A DNA stretch of 64,000 bases from Zunongwangia pacifica (GTDB lineage Bacteria > Bacteroidota > Bacteroidia > Flavobacteriales > Flavobacteriaceae), in contig NZ_JAKHSK010000020.1 of NCBI RefSeq assembly GCF_023499215.1, forward strand, positions 1-64,000. The letters run 5' to 3'. Positions 15,404 to 23,838 of the stretch are shown here, piece after piece; the first letter of the stretch is position 1, and each line of letters opens with the position of its first letter. The notes under the pieces are model-generated. The model ran no database searches, was not told the DNA's origin, and worked only from the letters and a program-made list of their open reading frames with translations. Both the position numbers and the translations under genes were made by a program.

Positions 15404-15943
15404 TTATACCTCAATATTTTGTAAAATAAAATTGGTTCTTTCTTCTACAGTTCCGGTAGGGACAATTAAAGGTTGATAACCGTAGTCAATATACGTATTA
15501 GAGAGGTATTTGGAGATTTTTTCGGCTTCAGCAAAACTTTCGTAACGTTCGTTATCACTCTGGTAAATTTCTTCCCAGGGCGGTAACATAAAAACCTGTT
15601 CATACGTTCGGTTTTTACAGGTCGAAATAAATGGCTCGTCATATTCTGTATTAAAATAATCCATATAGGCCACCACATCGTGCACGCCGCGATCTATAAA
15701 GATAATATTTTCTTTCGATTCTTCGGCTTCCATAAACTGTGCATCCCTGCCTTCCAGAAGTTTTTTGCTAAACAGTAATGGCTGTTCTAAAAATAGTTGA
15801 TCTATACCTTCTTTTTGAGCATCTAATGTTACCTGTCGCGAAATCTCGTGCAGGCAGGTATAGCCACGTTTTTCCAGTTCGAAAATAATCGAAGATTTTC
15901 CTGTTCCGGGCCCGCCGGTAATTACAATTTTCTTTGCTTTCAC
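15404..15943 (-). CDS. P-loop AAA family ATPase (AAA_28-like)
   Basis: This 179-residue nucleotide-binding protein has a Walker A GGPGTGKSS at residues 10-18 and a Walker B-like ENIIFIDRGVHDVVAYMDYF. The AAA_28/NadR-kinase-like architecture suggests a small-molecule kinase-like fold, but the substrate is unknown. It is first of the ATPase-recQ-fmt unit and is divergent from the DUF493 gene. Confidence 0.83.
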   Translation of the reverse strand: MKAKKIVITGGPGTGKSSIIFELEKRGYTCLHEISRQVTLDAQKEGIDQLFLEQPLLFSKKLLEGRDAQFMEAEESKENIIFIDRGVHDVVAYMDYFNTEYDEPFISTCKNRTYEQVFMLPPWEEIYQSDNERYESFAEAEKISKYLSNTYIDYGYQPLIVPTGTVEERTNFILQNIEV

Positions 15944-16030
15944 CCTGCAAATTTCGACATTTGATTTTGATTATAAAAATGGTATAAAGCTTGTATCTTT
16001 GTATTCTTTAAAATTGAAGAAGAATATAAT

Positions 16031-16324
16031 ATGAGTCTATCGAATAATCCCGATGAATTTTACGCAAAACTGAAAACGCAGCTTCAGGACACTGCCATGT
16101 GGCCTTCAGAATATCTTTATAAGTTTATTGTCCCCTCTGAAGATGATAAGATAAAAGGTGTAGAAGATATTTTTGATAATATGGGTGCGGTGATTACCAC
16201 CAAAAAGTCTAAAAAAGGCACTTATACTAGCGTTTCTATAAATGTGAGGATGAAAAATCCAGATGCAGTGATTGAAAAGTATAAAGAAGTAGGCGAAAAG
16301 ATAGAAGGGGTAATTTCCTTATAA
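16031..16324 (+). CDS. DUF493 family protein (YbeD-like)
   Basis: This 97-residue protein has the family size and pattern: WPSEYLYKFIVPS, a central helix, and the strand KGTYTSVSINVRMKNPDAVI. DUF493 proteins adopt an ACT-like ferredoxin fold and have no settled function; an allosteric role has been proposed from the fold. It is alone on the plus strand. Confidence 0.92.
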   Translation: MSLSNNPDEFYAKLKTQLQDTAMWPSEYLYKFIVPSEDDKIKGVEDIFDNMGAVITTKKSKKGTYTSVSINVRMKNPDAVIEKYKEVGEKIEGVISL

Positions 16325-16341
16325 AATGTTATTTTTTTGGG

Positions 16342-16380
16342 TTTTTACTCGATAATCGAGATGAAATGCTCCAGTCCCGA
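16342..16380. repeat. Dispersed intergenic repeat, copy a
   Basis: It reads TTTTTACTCGATAATCGAG then ATGAAATGCTCC and GTCCCGA. Related copies lie at 18711-18780, 33835-33892 and 63445-63473, all on the same strand and all in gaps between genes. Confidence 0.65.
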
Positions 16381-16567
16381 TATGATAGTTTGCTTGTGAA
16401 TACAGAATCTATCGACAGGATTGGGAATTAAACCTTATGTGAAGGATTAAATTTTTAATTCTTTATTAAAAACCTGTGATCTTTTATACAACTTGGTTAA
16501 TATTTCTTATTTTGCAGGCAGAATAAACTTCTGCAATTTAATATTACCGAATTTAAATCTAATTTTT

Positions 16568-17203
16568 TTGACAAACGCATTAGAATATAACTCTGAAAGG
16601 AGTACGTTGATAATTCCTGAATATGGCAGGCACCTGCAAAAAATGGTAGAACATGCCGTAAGCATTGAGGATGATGAGGAGCGAAACCGTGTAGCCAAAT
16701 CTATAATCGCGGTTATGGGAAATATGAACCCGCATTTACGTGATGTACCAGATTTTCAGCATAAACTTTGGGATCAGTTATTTATAATAAGTGATTTTAA
16801 ACTAGATGTAGATTCCCCTTTTCCTAAACCAAGCAGAGAAAAATTAGAAGAACATCCAGATCCTTTGGATTATCCGCAAAATCATCCAAAATATCGTTTC
16901 TACGGAAATAATATTAAACGAATGATCGATGAGGCCAAAAAATATGATGATGGCGAATTTAAAGATGCTTTGGTATTAGCGATTGCCAATCACATGAAGA
17001 AATCTTTCTTAAACTGGAATCGTGATGCCGTAGATGATCATGTTATTTTTGAGCATTTAAAAGAGTTAAGTGAAGGCGCTTTAAATCTTAAAAACTCAGA
17101 TGAAGATCTAAGTGACTCTTCTAACCTTATGCGCGGTAAGAAAAAATATACCAAAACAAATAACCCAAAAAGAACAGGCCGTAAAAGCCGTAAACGTTAC
17201 TAA
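16568..17203 (+). CDS. DUF4290 family protein
   Basis: This protein of about 211 residues is known mostly from Bacteroidetes. Conserved stretches are NALEYNSERSTLIIPEYGRH, VAKSIIAVMGNMNPHLRDVP and FQHKLWDQLFIISDFKLDVD. A TTG start at 16568 is chosen because homologues open with MTNxLEYNSE. A longer reading from 16493 would add 25 residues unlike the family, and the first in-frame ATG lies inside the conserved domain. The C-terminus is basic (KTNNPKRTGRKSRKRY), suggesting nucleic-acid contact. It is 15 bp upstream of murA and probably co-transcribed. Function unknown. Confidence 0.88.
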   Translation: MTNALEYNSERSTLIIPEYGRHLQKMVEHAVSIEDDEERNRVAKSIIAVMGNMNPHLRDVPDFQHKLWDQLFIISDFKLDVDSPFPKPSREKLEEHPDPLDYPQNHPKYRFYGNNIKRMIDEAKKYDDGEFKDALVLAIANHMKKSFLNWNRDAVDDHVIFEHLKELSEGALNLKNSDEDLSDSSNLMRGKKKYTKTNNPKRTGRKSRKRY

Positions 17204-17218
17204 AATTTAGCTGATTTC

Positions 17219-18532
17219 ATGGGAACTTTTCAGATTGAAGGAGGGCATCAGCTTCAGGGGAAAATTCAGCCCCAGGGAGCAAAAAACGAAGCCCTGCAGA
17301 TTCTTTGTGCCGTATTATTAACTTCGGAAGAAGTAATAATCAATAATATTCCAGACATTATAGATGTGAATAAGCTTATTAGTTTATTAGATAATCTTGG
17401 TGTTAAAATCCAGAAATTAGGAAAAGGAAGCTATTCGTTTAAAAGTGACGAGCTAAACTTAGATTATCTGCAAAGTGAGCAGTTTAAAAAAGATGGTAGC
17501 GGACTGCGTGGTTCTATAATGATTGTCGGGCCACTTTTGGCAAGATTTGGTAAAGGATATATTCCAAAACCGGGTGGTGATAAAATTGGTCGCCGTCGTT
17601 TAGATACCCATTTTGAAGGTTTTATTAATCTGGGCGCTAGCTTTAGATATAATAAAGAGGAACGTTTTTATGGTGTAGAAGCGCCAAACGGACTAAAAGG
17701 TAAATACATGCTTTTAGAAGAAGCATCGGTTACCGGAACCGCCAATATTGTAATGGCTGCCGTAATGGCTGAAGGGACAACCACGATCTACAATGCTGCC
17801 TGTGAGCCTTATTTACAGCAACTTTGTAAGATGCTTAACTCGATGGGAGCAAAGATAAGTGGTGTAGGATCTAACTTACTGGTTATAGAAGGCGTTACAG
17901 CATTGAGCGGTTGTGAGCATACCATTTTACCAGATATGATTGAAATAGGATCCTGGATAGGTCTTGCGGCGATGACCAAGAGTGAAATAACCATCACCAA
18001 TGTGAATTGGGAAATGCTGGGTTTAATTCCTACCACTTTTAAAAAGTTGGGGATTACCATCGAGCGCAGGGGAGACGATATCTTTATACCGGCACATAAC
18101 GAGGGTTACGAAGTGCAGAGTTTTATAGATGGTTCTATAATGAATATTAGCGATGCGCCATGGCCAGGTTTTACACCAGATTTGCTAAGCATTATTTTGG
18201 TAGTTGCCACGCAGGCCAGGGGTAGTGTGCTTATTCATCAAAAAATGTTTGAGAGTCGCTTGTTCTTTGTAGATAAACTTATCGATATGGGGGCTAAGAT
18301 TATTTTGTGTGATCCGCATAGGGCGACAGTAATTGGTCACGATTTTCATTCGTCTTTAAAGGCTACTACCATGAGTTCTCCAGATATTAGAGCAGGAATT
18401 TCTTTGTTAATTGCCGCACTTTCTGCGAAAGGAACTTCTACCATTCACAATATCGAGCAGATCGATAGAGGGTACGAAGATATCGAAGCACGTTTAAAAA
18501 GTATAGGAGCTAAAATTGAACGGATTGACTAA
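17219..18532 (+). CDS. murA: UDP-N-acetylglucosamine 1-carboxyvinyltransferase
   Basis: This 437-residue enzyme performs the first committed step of peptidoglycan synthesis, adding enolpyruvate from PEP to UDP-GlcNAc. It has the inside-out alpha/beta barrel with QGAKNEAL at 19-26 (catalytic Lys-Asn), LRGSIMIVGPLLARFG, and DIRAGISLLIAAL near the end. The active-site loop reads PGGDKIG, so Asp121 (codon 17579-17581) replaces the Cys alkylated by fosfomycin. The same change is known in Mycobacterium and Chlamydia. It follows the DUF4290 gene and ends at a terminator. Confidence 0.96.
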   Translation: MGTFQIEGGHQLQGKIQPQGAKNEALQILCAVLLTSEEVIINNIPDIIDVNKLISLLDNLGVKIQKLGKGSYSFKSDELNLDYLQSEQFKKDGSGLRGSIMIVGPLLARFGKGYIPKPGGDKIGRRRLDTHFEGFINLGASFRYNKEERFYGVEAPNGLKGKYMLLEEASVTGTANIVMAAVMAEGTTTIYNAACEPYLQQLCKMLNSMGAKISGVGSNLLVIEGVTALSGCEHTILPDMIEIGSWIGLAAMTKSEITITNVNWEMLGLIPTTFKKLGITIERRGDDIFIPAHNEGYEVQSFIDGSIMNISDAPWPGFTPDLLSIILVVATQARGSVLIHQKMFESRLFFVDKLIDMGAKIILCDPHRATVIGHDFHSSLKATTMSSPDIRAGISLLIAALSAKGTSTIHNIEQIDRGYEDIEARLKSIGAKIERID

Positions 18533-18554
18533 AGTCTATCAATTATCATAAAAC

Positions 18555-18592
18555 AAAAAACCTCGAGATTTTATACTCTCGAAGTTTTTTTA
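18555..18592 (+). terminator. Terminator after murA
   Basis: AAAAACCTCGAGA and TCTCGAAGTTTTT form a stem around TTTTATAC and are followed by a T-rich tail. It starts 23 bp after the murA stop. Confidence 0.82.
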
Positions 18593-18710
18593 TTAAAAAA
18601 TAGGCTGCCCTTTGATAAGAGAACGATAGGTGTGGGATTCTTTGTGAGCAAACAATGTTGAATCCAGATTCGATGTTTTTCACATCTTTTCTTATGTAAG
18701 AACAGCCATT

Positions 18711-18780
18711 TTTACTGGATAATCAAGATGAAATGCTCCGGTCCCGTCCCAATCCCGATGGCTATCGGGACGGGATCGGG
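18711..18780. repeat. Dispersed intergenic repeat, copy b, with hairpin
   Basis: TTTACTGGATAATCAAGATG then AAATGCTCCGGTCCCG matches copy a. It continues into CCCGATGGCTATCGGG (18754-18769), a hairpin-forming tail. The whole gap 18593-18883 holds no convincing gene; a further repeat-like stretch (18808-18844) follows. Confidence 0.65.
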
Positions 18781-18807
18781 AAGCGTCGCAATAAAAATGG
18801 TTTCCAA

Positions 18808-18844
18808 ACAAATGCCCGGTGGGCTTGCCTTAAGGTAATTTACT
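18808..18844. repeat. Second dispersed motif, copy 1
   Basis: CAAATGCCCGGTGGGCTTGC followed by CTTAAGGTAATTTACTT aligns to 47019-47055 over 37 nt with 11 differences by eye (about 70 percent). It may be a degraded intergenic repeat. Confidence 0.4.
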
Positions 18845-18883
18845 TGGATTTGCTAAATCAAATCTTTTTGAGTTTTATCTTAT

Positions 18884-19603
18884 TTAGTTTGACTGCGGAA
18901 AACAATATGTGGCACAGTGCCAGATGAATTCGTAATCTTCACCATTGTAAGTTCCTGGAACATTTTCGTTTTTAGTGGTTTCTATCGTATATTTTGTGTT
19001 CCAGGGAAGTTTAAATGAGATTTTACCTTCTGCATCGGTATTTAAAGTTTTAGACCATAAATCTGAAACATAAATTTTTACTTCCTGCTCGCTAATAGCA
19101 GCTCCTTTGTAAAATATCTGAAGTATTTTTTCATCATTTCCCGTAGGAATTTCCTTAATGCTTAATCCTTCTTCAGTAATAGTTGAAGCCGTAGGGATAT
19201 CAGATACATTTACTTTTGCAAAAGACTGGTAGTAGCTTTTAAAAATTCCGAAGTCATATTCGGTAAAATCAACAACATCAATATTATCATTTTTAAGCTG
19301 AATGGTATAAGAACCTTCTTGAGTAGGGGTAAAATATCCTAAATAATGATCTTCTTTTTTGTCTAAATCAAGCTTGCTAGAGGTTCCATCGGGGTTAATT
19401 ATCCAGACTTCAAATTTTGAAACACTTTTAAAGGCATCACCATCGGTTTGTTCGATAATGCCGTAGGTATATTCACCATAATGAATTTTTACTTTCTGTT
19501 TTTTATTCAGCTCGCCGTTAGGACTGGTCTCTATCCATAAGTAATGTGCAAACGATGTGCTGTAGCACAATAAGAATAGGAAAATTAGGCTTAGTTTTTT
19601 CAT
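18884..19603 (-). CDS. DUF4198-like periplasmic protein paired with TonB receptor
   Basis: This protein of about 239 residues (start at the Met of MKKLSLIFLFLLC) has a signal peptide ending near TSFA|HYLWIE. The mature part begins HYLWIETSP, as in DUF4198/NikM-like proteins where the new N-terminal His can bind metal. The tail carries WHCATYC. Its gene starts about 40 bp after the TonB receptor stop and is probably co-transcribed with it, suggesting a role in capturing or handing over the receptor's metal or metal complex. The exact ligand is unknown. Confidence 0.75.
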   Translation of the reverse strand: MKKLSLIFLFLLCYSTSFAHYLWIETSPNGELNKKQKVKIHYGEYTYGIIEQTDGDAFKSVSKFEVWIINPDGTSSKLDLDKKEDHYLGYFTPTQEGSYTIQLKNDNIDVVDFTEYDFGIFKSYYQSFAKVNVSDIPTASTITEEGLSIKEIPTGNDEKILQIFYKGAAISEQEVKIYVSDLWSKTLNTDAEGKISFKLPWNTKYTIETTKNENVPGTYNGEDYEFIWHCATYCFPQSN

Positions 19604-19644
19604 GTAACTCAATTTGTTTTAATATTTAAATCCATTAATTCAGA

Positions 19645-21969
19645 TTAAAATTTATAGTTAAGGCTTAATCTAAAATTTCTTCCCGGTTCACTTTGCCAGT
19701 AAACGTAGCTACCATAATCTGCCCCAGAATATAGATATTCGTTAAGAAGGTTATTAAGATTAAGAGCGATGCGAAAGTTGTCGTTCTCCCAGCTTACTCC
19801 TCCGTCCATTCTAAAATAGTTGGGTAGATCTGTTTTTCCATTAGTTCCCCAGGCCCATGACGATCGGTCTACCAAATATTGGTACCCCAGTGATACTCCA
19901 ATTCCTTTTAAATATTGATCCTGAAAAGTATAATCTAACCAGCCGTTAGAGATATGTTTAGAGAACCCCGCAATAGGATTTCCGTTGGCATCTTCTACAT
20001 TAGTGTAGGCATAATTTAAGATTAAGTTTAATCCTTTAATTATTTCGCCGCGGGTATCAAACTCGAAACCACGTGATGTAATATCGGTATCTACCTGCAA
20101 AGAATAGTTAGAATCATCGGGATCGGCAACCAGGAATTTATCTTTATGAATATCGAAGTAAGTCGCGGTAGCATGCCATTTTCCGTTTAAGAATTCAAAT
20201 TTTAATCCTCCTTCAATATCTTCAGCAGTTACAGGATCAAAAGCTTCGCCAAATCTATTGGTTCCCTGCTGAGGTAAGAATGTCTGGTCGTACATTCCGT
20301 AGGCCACCAAATTATCCAAAATCGAATAAGAAACCGCTACGCGTGGTGTAAAGACTTTATCATCTGAAGTTACGCCATAAGCATTACTTTTAAATTCGGT
20401 ATATCTACCGGCAAGGGTCACCCGAAGATCGTCCTCAAAAAAACCTAATTGATCCTGAAGGTAATAAGATAGATAGTTAGATGTTATAATTCCGCTGGCG
20501 CGTTGTTGTAAATTTTTGCTTCTATCAAATTCGGGCAATATGGCAGGTGGCTGTGGATTGTAGATATTAAAAGGTTTATCTTCGGTATCTATACTTACAT
20601 GTTGTGACCAGTCTGCAGTATAGTTTTTATTTCCGTAGTCTAATCCACCCAAAATGGTGTGAGAAATATCGCCGGTTAATTCTTTCCCGTTTATAAAAAC
20701 CTGTCCTAATTTTTGTTCTTCTTTGGCATCCCAGATACTAATGCTTCTTAATAGATCCCCATTTTCCTTCACTCCAAAAGCACTGTTTACCCATAAACTA
20801 GAGCCTTCGTGCTGATAGTTGATATAACTAAGCTGCGCGGTTAGATTCCAATTCTGACTCAGTTGATGATCAAAATTAATAAACCCGTAATGCTCTTTCA
20901 TCACCGTTGGTCCAAGTCTTGGATCAGACAGGGTGAAATCACGGTCTACAACGGCATATTTATCGGGACCAAACACGTAAGCCGATCCTATAAGTTTTGT
21001 TTTGTAATATTGATACGTATATTGTGCGGTTACCGAGGTTTTGTTGTTAAAATTGTATTTGATACTCGGTGCGATCGTGTAGCGATTTTCTGGCTCGTAA
21101 TCTCTATGAGATTCTTTGGTAGAAGCTGCACCCACAAAACGATATTGCAGTTTTTTATCTTCAGATAAATAACCTTCAATATCTGCTGTGGCCCGCAAGG
21201 TATTGTAACTTCCGGTAAGTAGGCCGATTTCTCCACCGGTTTTACCTGTTGGTTTTTTGGTGACCACATTGTAAAGACCACCCGGTTCTCCACTAGAAAG
21301 CATAAAGGCAGAGGGGCCTTTAACCACTTCTATCCGGTCTACTAATGCAAGATCTTCAGCCATTGGCCCCCAGGTAGAAAGTACATTCATCCCATTTCTA
21401 AAAGGCGGAATCCTAAATCCGCGCATATTAATTCTTGCAAAATTTCCCCAATGTTCGATCATTTGCGCCCCACTCACGTTTCTGGTCACATTTTCCATAA
21501 TAGAAATGGTGGCCTGATCTTTTAAAACGTCGTTGGTAATAATCTGGATGTTTTGTGGAATATTGATAATTGCTTCGTTTAGTTTAAGTGAAGGTGATAC
21601 TTTACGGGTGGCATAAGAAGTTTCTTTTGCTCCTGAAATCAAAACATCGGAAAGGGCGGTAATCTCTTTTTGAATATTGATCTCTATATTTTTATTCGAC
21701 TGTAAATTAACTTGAAGTTCTTTTTTTATAAAACCGATTTCTGAAATGACAATCGTGTATTCACCTTTTTTTATGTTTTGTATGCTGAAGTAGCCATTTT
21801 GATTAGTATACGCCCCATACCTGGAATCTTTTAAATAGATATGGGCATTGCTAATGGGGTTTTGTTGGTCATCAAAAACAAATCCGCTGAGTTCTACTTG
21901 CTGGTTTTGTGCAGAACTGACATAAAATCCACTTAAGATAAGAAGAAGAAAGAGTAAATTTTTATTCAT
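19645..21969 (-). CDS. TonB-dependent siderophore-type receptor
   Basis: This 774-residue outer-membrane receptor has a signal peptide (MNKNLLFLLLILSGFYVSSA), a carboxypeptidase-like regulatory domain at about 25-105, a plug domain at about 120-240 (GLYNVVTKKPTGKTGGEIGL with the VTKKP motif common in siderophore receptors), and a 22-strand-type barrel ending in aromatic RNFRLSLNYKF. It likely imports a ferric siderophore using TonB energy. A TACATTTG -7 box lies about 36 bp upstream. No Fur-type operator was recognised. Confidence 0.92.
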   Translation of the reverse strand: MNKNLLFLLLILSGFYVSSAQNQQVELSGFVFDDQQNPISNAHIYLKDSRYGAYTNQNGYFSIQNIKKGEYTIVISEIGFIKKELQVNLQSNKNIEINIQKEITALSDVLISGAKETSYATRKVSPSLKLNEAIINIPQNIQIITNDVLKDQATISIMENVTRNVSGAQMIEHWGNFARINMRGFRIPPFRNGMNVLSTWGPMAEDLALVDRIEVVKGPSAFMLSSGEPGGLYNVVTKKPTGKTGGEIGLLTGSYNTLRATADIEGYLSEDKKLQYRFVGAASTKESHRDYEPENRYTIAPSIKYNFNNKTSVTAQYTYQYYKTKLIGSAYVFGPDKYAVVDRDFTLSDPRLGPTVMKEHYGFINFDHQLSQNWNLTAQLSYINYQHEGSSLWVNSAFGVKENGDLLRSISIWDAKEEQKLGQVFINGKELTGDISHTILGGLDYGNKNYTADWSQHVSIDTEDKPFNIYNPQPPAILPEFDRSKNLQQRASGIITSNYLSYYLQDQLGFFEDDLRVTLAGRYTEFKSNAYGVTSDDKVFTPRVAVSYSILDNLVAYGMYDQTFLPQQGTNRFGEAFDPVTAEDIEGGLKFEFLNGKWHATATYFDIHKDKFLVADPDDSNYSLQVDTDITSRGFEFDTRGEIIKGLNLILNYAYTNVEDANGNPIAGFSKHISNGWLDYTFQDQYLKGIGVSLGYQYLVDRSSWAWGTNGKTDLPNYFRMDGGVSWENDNFRIALNLNNLLNEYLYSGADYGSYVYWQSEPGRNFRLSLNYKF

Positions 21970-22004
21970 TTTATTTTTATTTAGATTATTTATAAATAAT
22001 AAAA

Positions 22005-22012
22005 CAAATGTA
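22005..22012 (-). promoter_or_regulatory. -7 box upstream of the TonB receptor
   Basis: The minus strand reads TACATTTG, matching TAnnTTTG. The remaining gap (22013-22223) is AT-rich and shows nothing else I can name. Confidence 0.5.
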
Positions 22013-22223
22013 TTAAAGTGCTGGGAAGAATCATAAAGAAATGAAAATTATTTTGAATGAATCTATATAAAGAGCAAGTAATGACCGCGTTTTTAACTAA
22101 ATAATTGAAATTTAATTGTTTATGTGTTTGTTGGATATTCGTTTTTTATAGAGGTAATTCTTACGATACTCATAATATCTGATTATAAACTAGCCTAAAG
22201 TCCTCTTTTTTATAAAGAAGCAT

Positions 22224-22253
22224 AAAAAAAGCGACCAGATTACTGATCGCTTT
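22224..22253 (-). terminator. Terminator after the 22277-23734 gene
   Basis: On the minus strand AAAGCGATCAG pairs with CTGGTCGCTTT and is followed by seven T. Confidence 0.82.
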
Positions 22254-22276
22254 ATTCCTAAATGTTAAATTAAAAA

Positions 22277-23734
22277 TCAGACTTTTTGAGCCCGCTCTTT
22301 ATTTTCTTTATAATGAAATAAGTTTTGTTCTTTGATCATTTGAGTGGTTTTTTCAGGAAGCATATCTTCCCAACCTTCTTTTCCATCGGTGATCATTTGT
22401 AGCACTTCTCTGGAATAGATATCCAGAATATCCGGGTTATAATTTTCGATGTCTTCTACACGGCCATTGTACTTAAAGAATTTGTATAATTCTTTCATAC
22501 GCGGGTGTACCATTAAGTTTTCACTTGTAGTGATTTCGCCGGTTTCAGGATCTTTAAGAGGATAAAGATATACCTTAAGATCTTTAAAGAACAGCTTACC
22601 AAAAGCTTCCAAAATACCACCGCTTAGGTGACGATAGTACTTTTCATCAAAAATATCTACCAGGTTATTTACACCCATAGCAAGACCCATTCTCATTTTA
22701 GAATATTTACTAAAGTATTCTACCACTTTATAATATTCCTGGAAGTTAGAGATCATTACCGTTTGTCCCAAAGAGCAAAGCAGCTTTGCCCGATCCATAA
22801 AGTCTTTTTCGTTAATTTCACCTTCAGCTCTTAGGTTAGAAAGTGTAATTTCAAAAATCACCTCGGTATCTTCTTCAGAGACCCTGTTTTCGCTAAAGAA
22901 TAATTCGCGAGACCTATCAAACATATCCATGTTCACCTTGGTAACCGGTCTAAAACTACCACGAAGCGCTAGGATATTTTTTTTGTAAAGGATCTTAGCC
23001 GGTAACACGTTGTTTCCATTGGGGCTAAACATTACCGCATCGGTCATCCCATTTTTAACCAATTGTAAGCTCATTAATCGGTTATCAACTCTTTCGAATC
23101 TTGGGCCAGAAAAGTTAATGGTGTCAATCTCTAATTGATCTTTATCGATATGATCATATAAATATCGAAGTAGTTTTTTAGGATTATCGTACTTATAATA
23201 AGCCCCATAAATTAGGTTTACTCCTAAAATCCCTAAGGTATTTTGTTGGTGACGTGCATCGTTTTCTTTAAACCGGATATGAAGGCTTATTTCGTTATAA
23301 TCTTCATCTGGGCTTACCTGATAACGAATTCCTACCCAGCCATGTCCTTTATATTTTTTTGCAAAATCTATAGTGGCAACAGTATTGGCGTAACTAAAGA
23401 AAAGTTTATTGGGGTGTTTTTCTCTGGAAATCCTTTCTTCAATCAGCTTAATTTCATGAGAAAGCATTTTTTTAAGTCGGGCTTCAGTAACGTATCTTCT
23501 GTCATCTTCAACACCGTAGATCGCATCACTAAAATCTTTGTCGTAGGCACTCATAGCCTTAGCTATTGTACCAGAAGCACCACCCGCTCTAAAAAAATTT
23601 CTTACAGTTTCCTGTCCTGCGCCAATTTCAGAAAAGGTACCATAAATATTTTCATTTAGATTGATGCGGAGTGCTTTACTCTTTATCGAAGGAACATTCT
23701 CAAATTCCTTGTCGCCCATTATAGTGATTGGCAT
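22277..23734 (-). CDS. Conserved protein of unknown function (485 aa)
   Basis: A 485-residue soluble protein without signal peptide or membrane segments. Striking conserved-looking stretches are GTFSEIGAGQETVRNFFRAG (about 33-52), SGTIAKAMSAYDKDFSDAIY and MFSPNGNNVLPAKIL. I recall homologues in Bacteroidetes under inconsistent labels such as nicotinate-nucleotide adenylyltransferase, but the HxGH motif of that enzyme is absent, so I do not accept that label. It is divergent from the MBL-fold gene and ends at its own terminator. The function cannot be assigned. Confidence 0.7.
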   Translation of the reverse strand: MPITIMGDKEFENVPSIKSKALRINLNENIYGTFSEIGAGQETVRNFFRAGGASGTIAKAMSAYDKDFSDAIYGVEDDRRYVTEARLKKMLSHEIKLIEERISREKHPNKLFFSYANTVATIDFAKKYKGHGWVGIRYQVSPDEDYNEISLHIRFKENDARHQQNTLGILGVNLIYGAYYKYDNPKKLLRYLYDHIDKDQLEIDTINFSGPRFERVDNRLMSLQLVKNGMTDAVMFSPNGNNVLPAKILYKKNILALRGSFRPVTKVNMDMFDRSRELFFSENRVSEEDTEVIFEITLSNLRAEGEINEKDFMDRAKLLCSLGQTVMISNFQEYYKVVEYFSKYSKMRMGLAMGVNNLVDIFDEKYYRHLSGGILEAFGKLFFKDLKVYLYPLKDPETGEITTSENLMVHPRMKELYKFFKYNGRVEDIENYNPDILDIYSREVLQMITDGKEGWEDMLPEKTTQMIKEQNLFHYKENKERAQKV

Positions 23735-23813
23735 ATTTTTCCTTTTAGGTGATTTTCCTTATTTAACGCTGCCAAAGGTACTAAAACAGGAAGCTAAACA
23801 AAAAAATAATACC

Positions 23814-23821
23814 TAACTTTG
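23814..23821 (+). promoter_or_regulatory. -7 box upstream of the MBL-fold gene
   Basis: TAACTTTG matches TAnnTTTG and sits 17 bp before the TTG start at 23839, which would give a very short leader. Confidence 0.5.
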
Positions 23822-23838
23822 TCACAAATATAACATTC

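Noticed and set aside
18733-18927. Open frame of 64 codons on the plus strand
   Set aside because: It runs through a dispersed repeat and hairpin, overlaps the DUF4198 gene end on the opposite strand and has no family resemblance.
23243-23659. 138-codon plus-strand open frame
   Set aside because: It is antisense to the well-supported 485-residue gene and has a hydrophobic, family-less translation.
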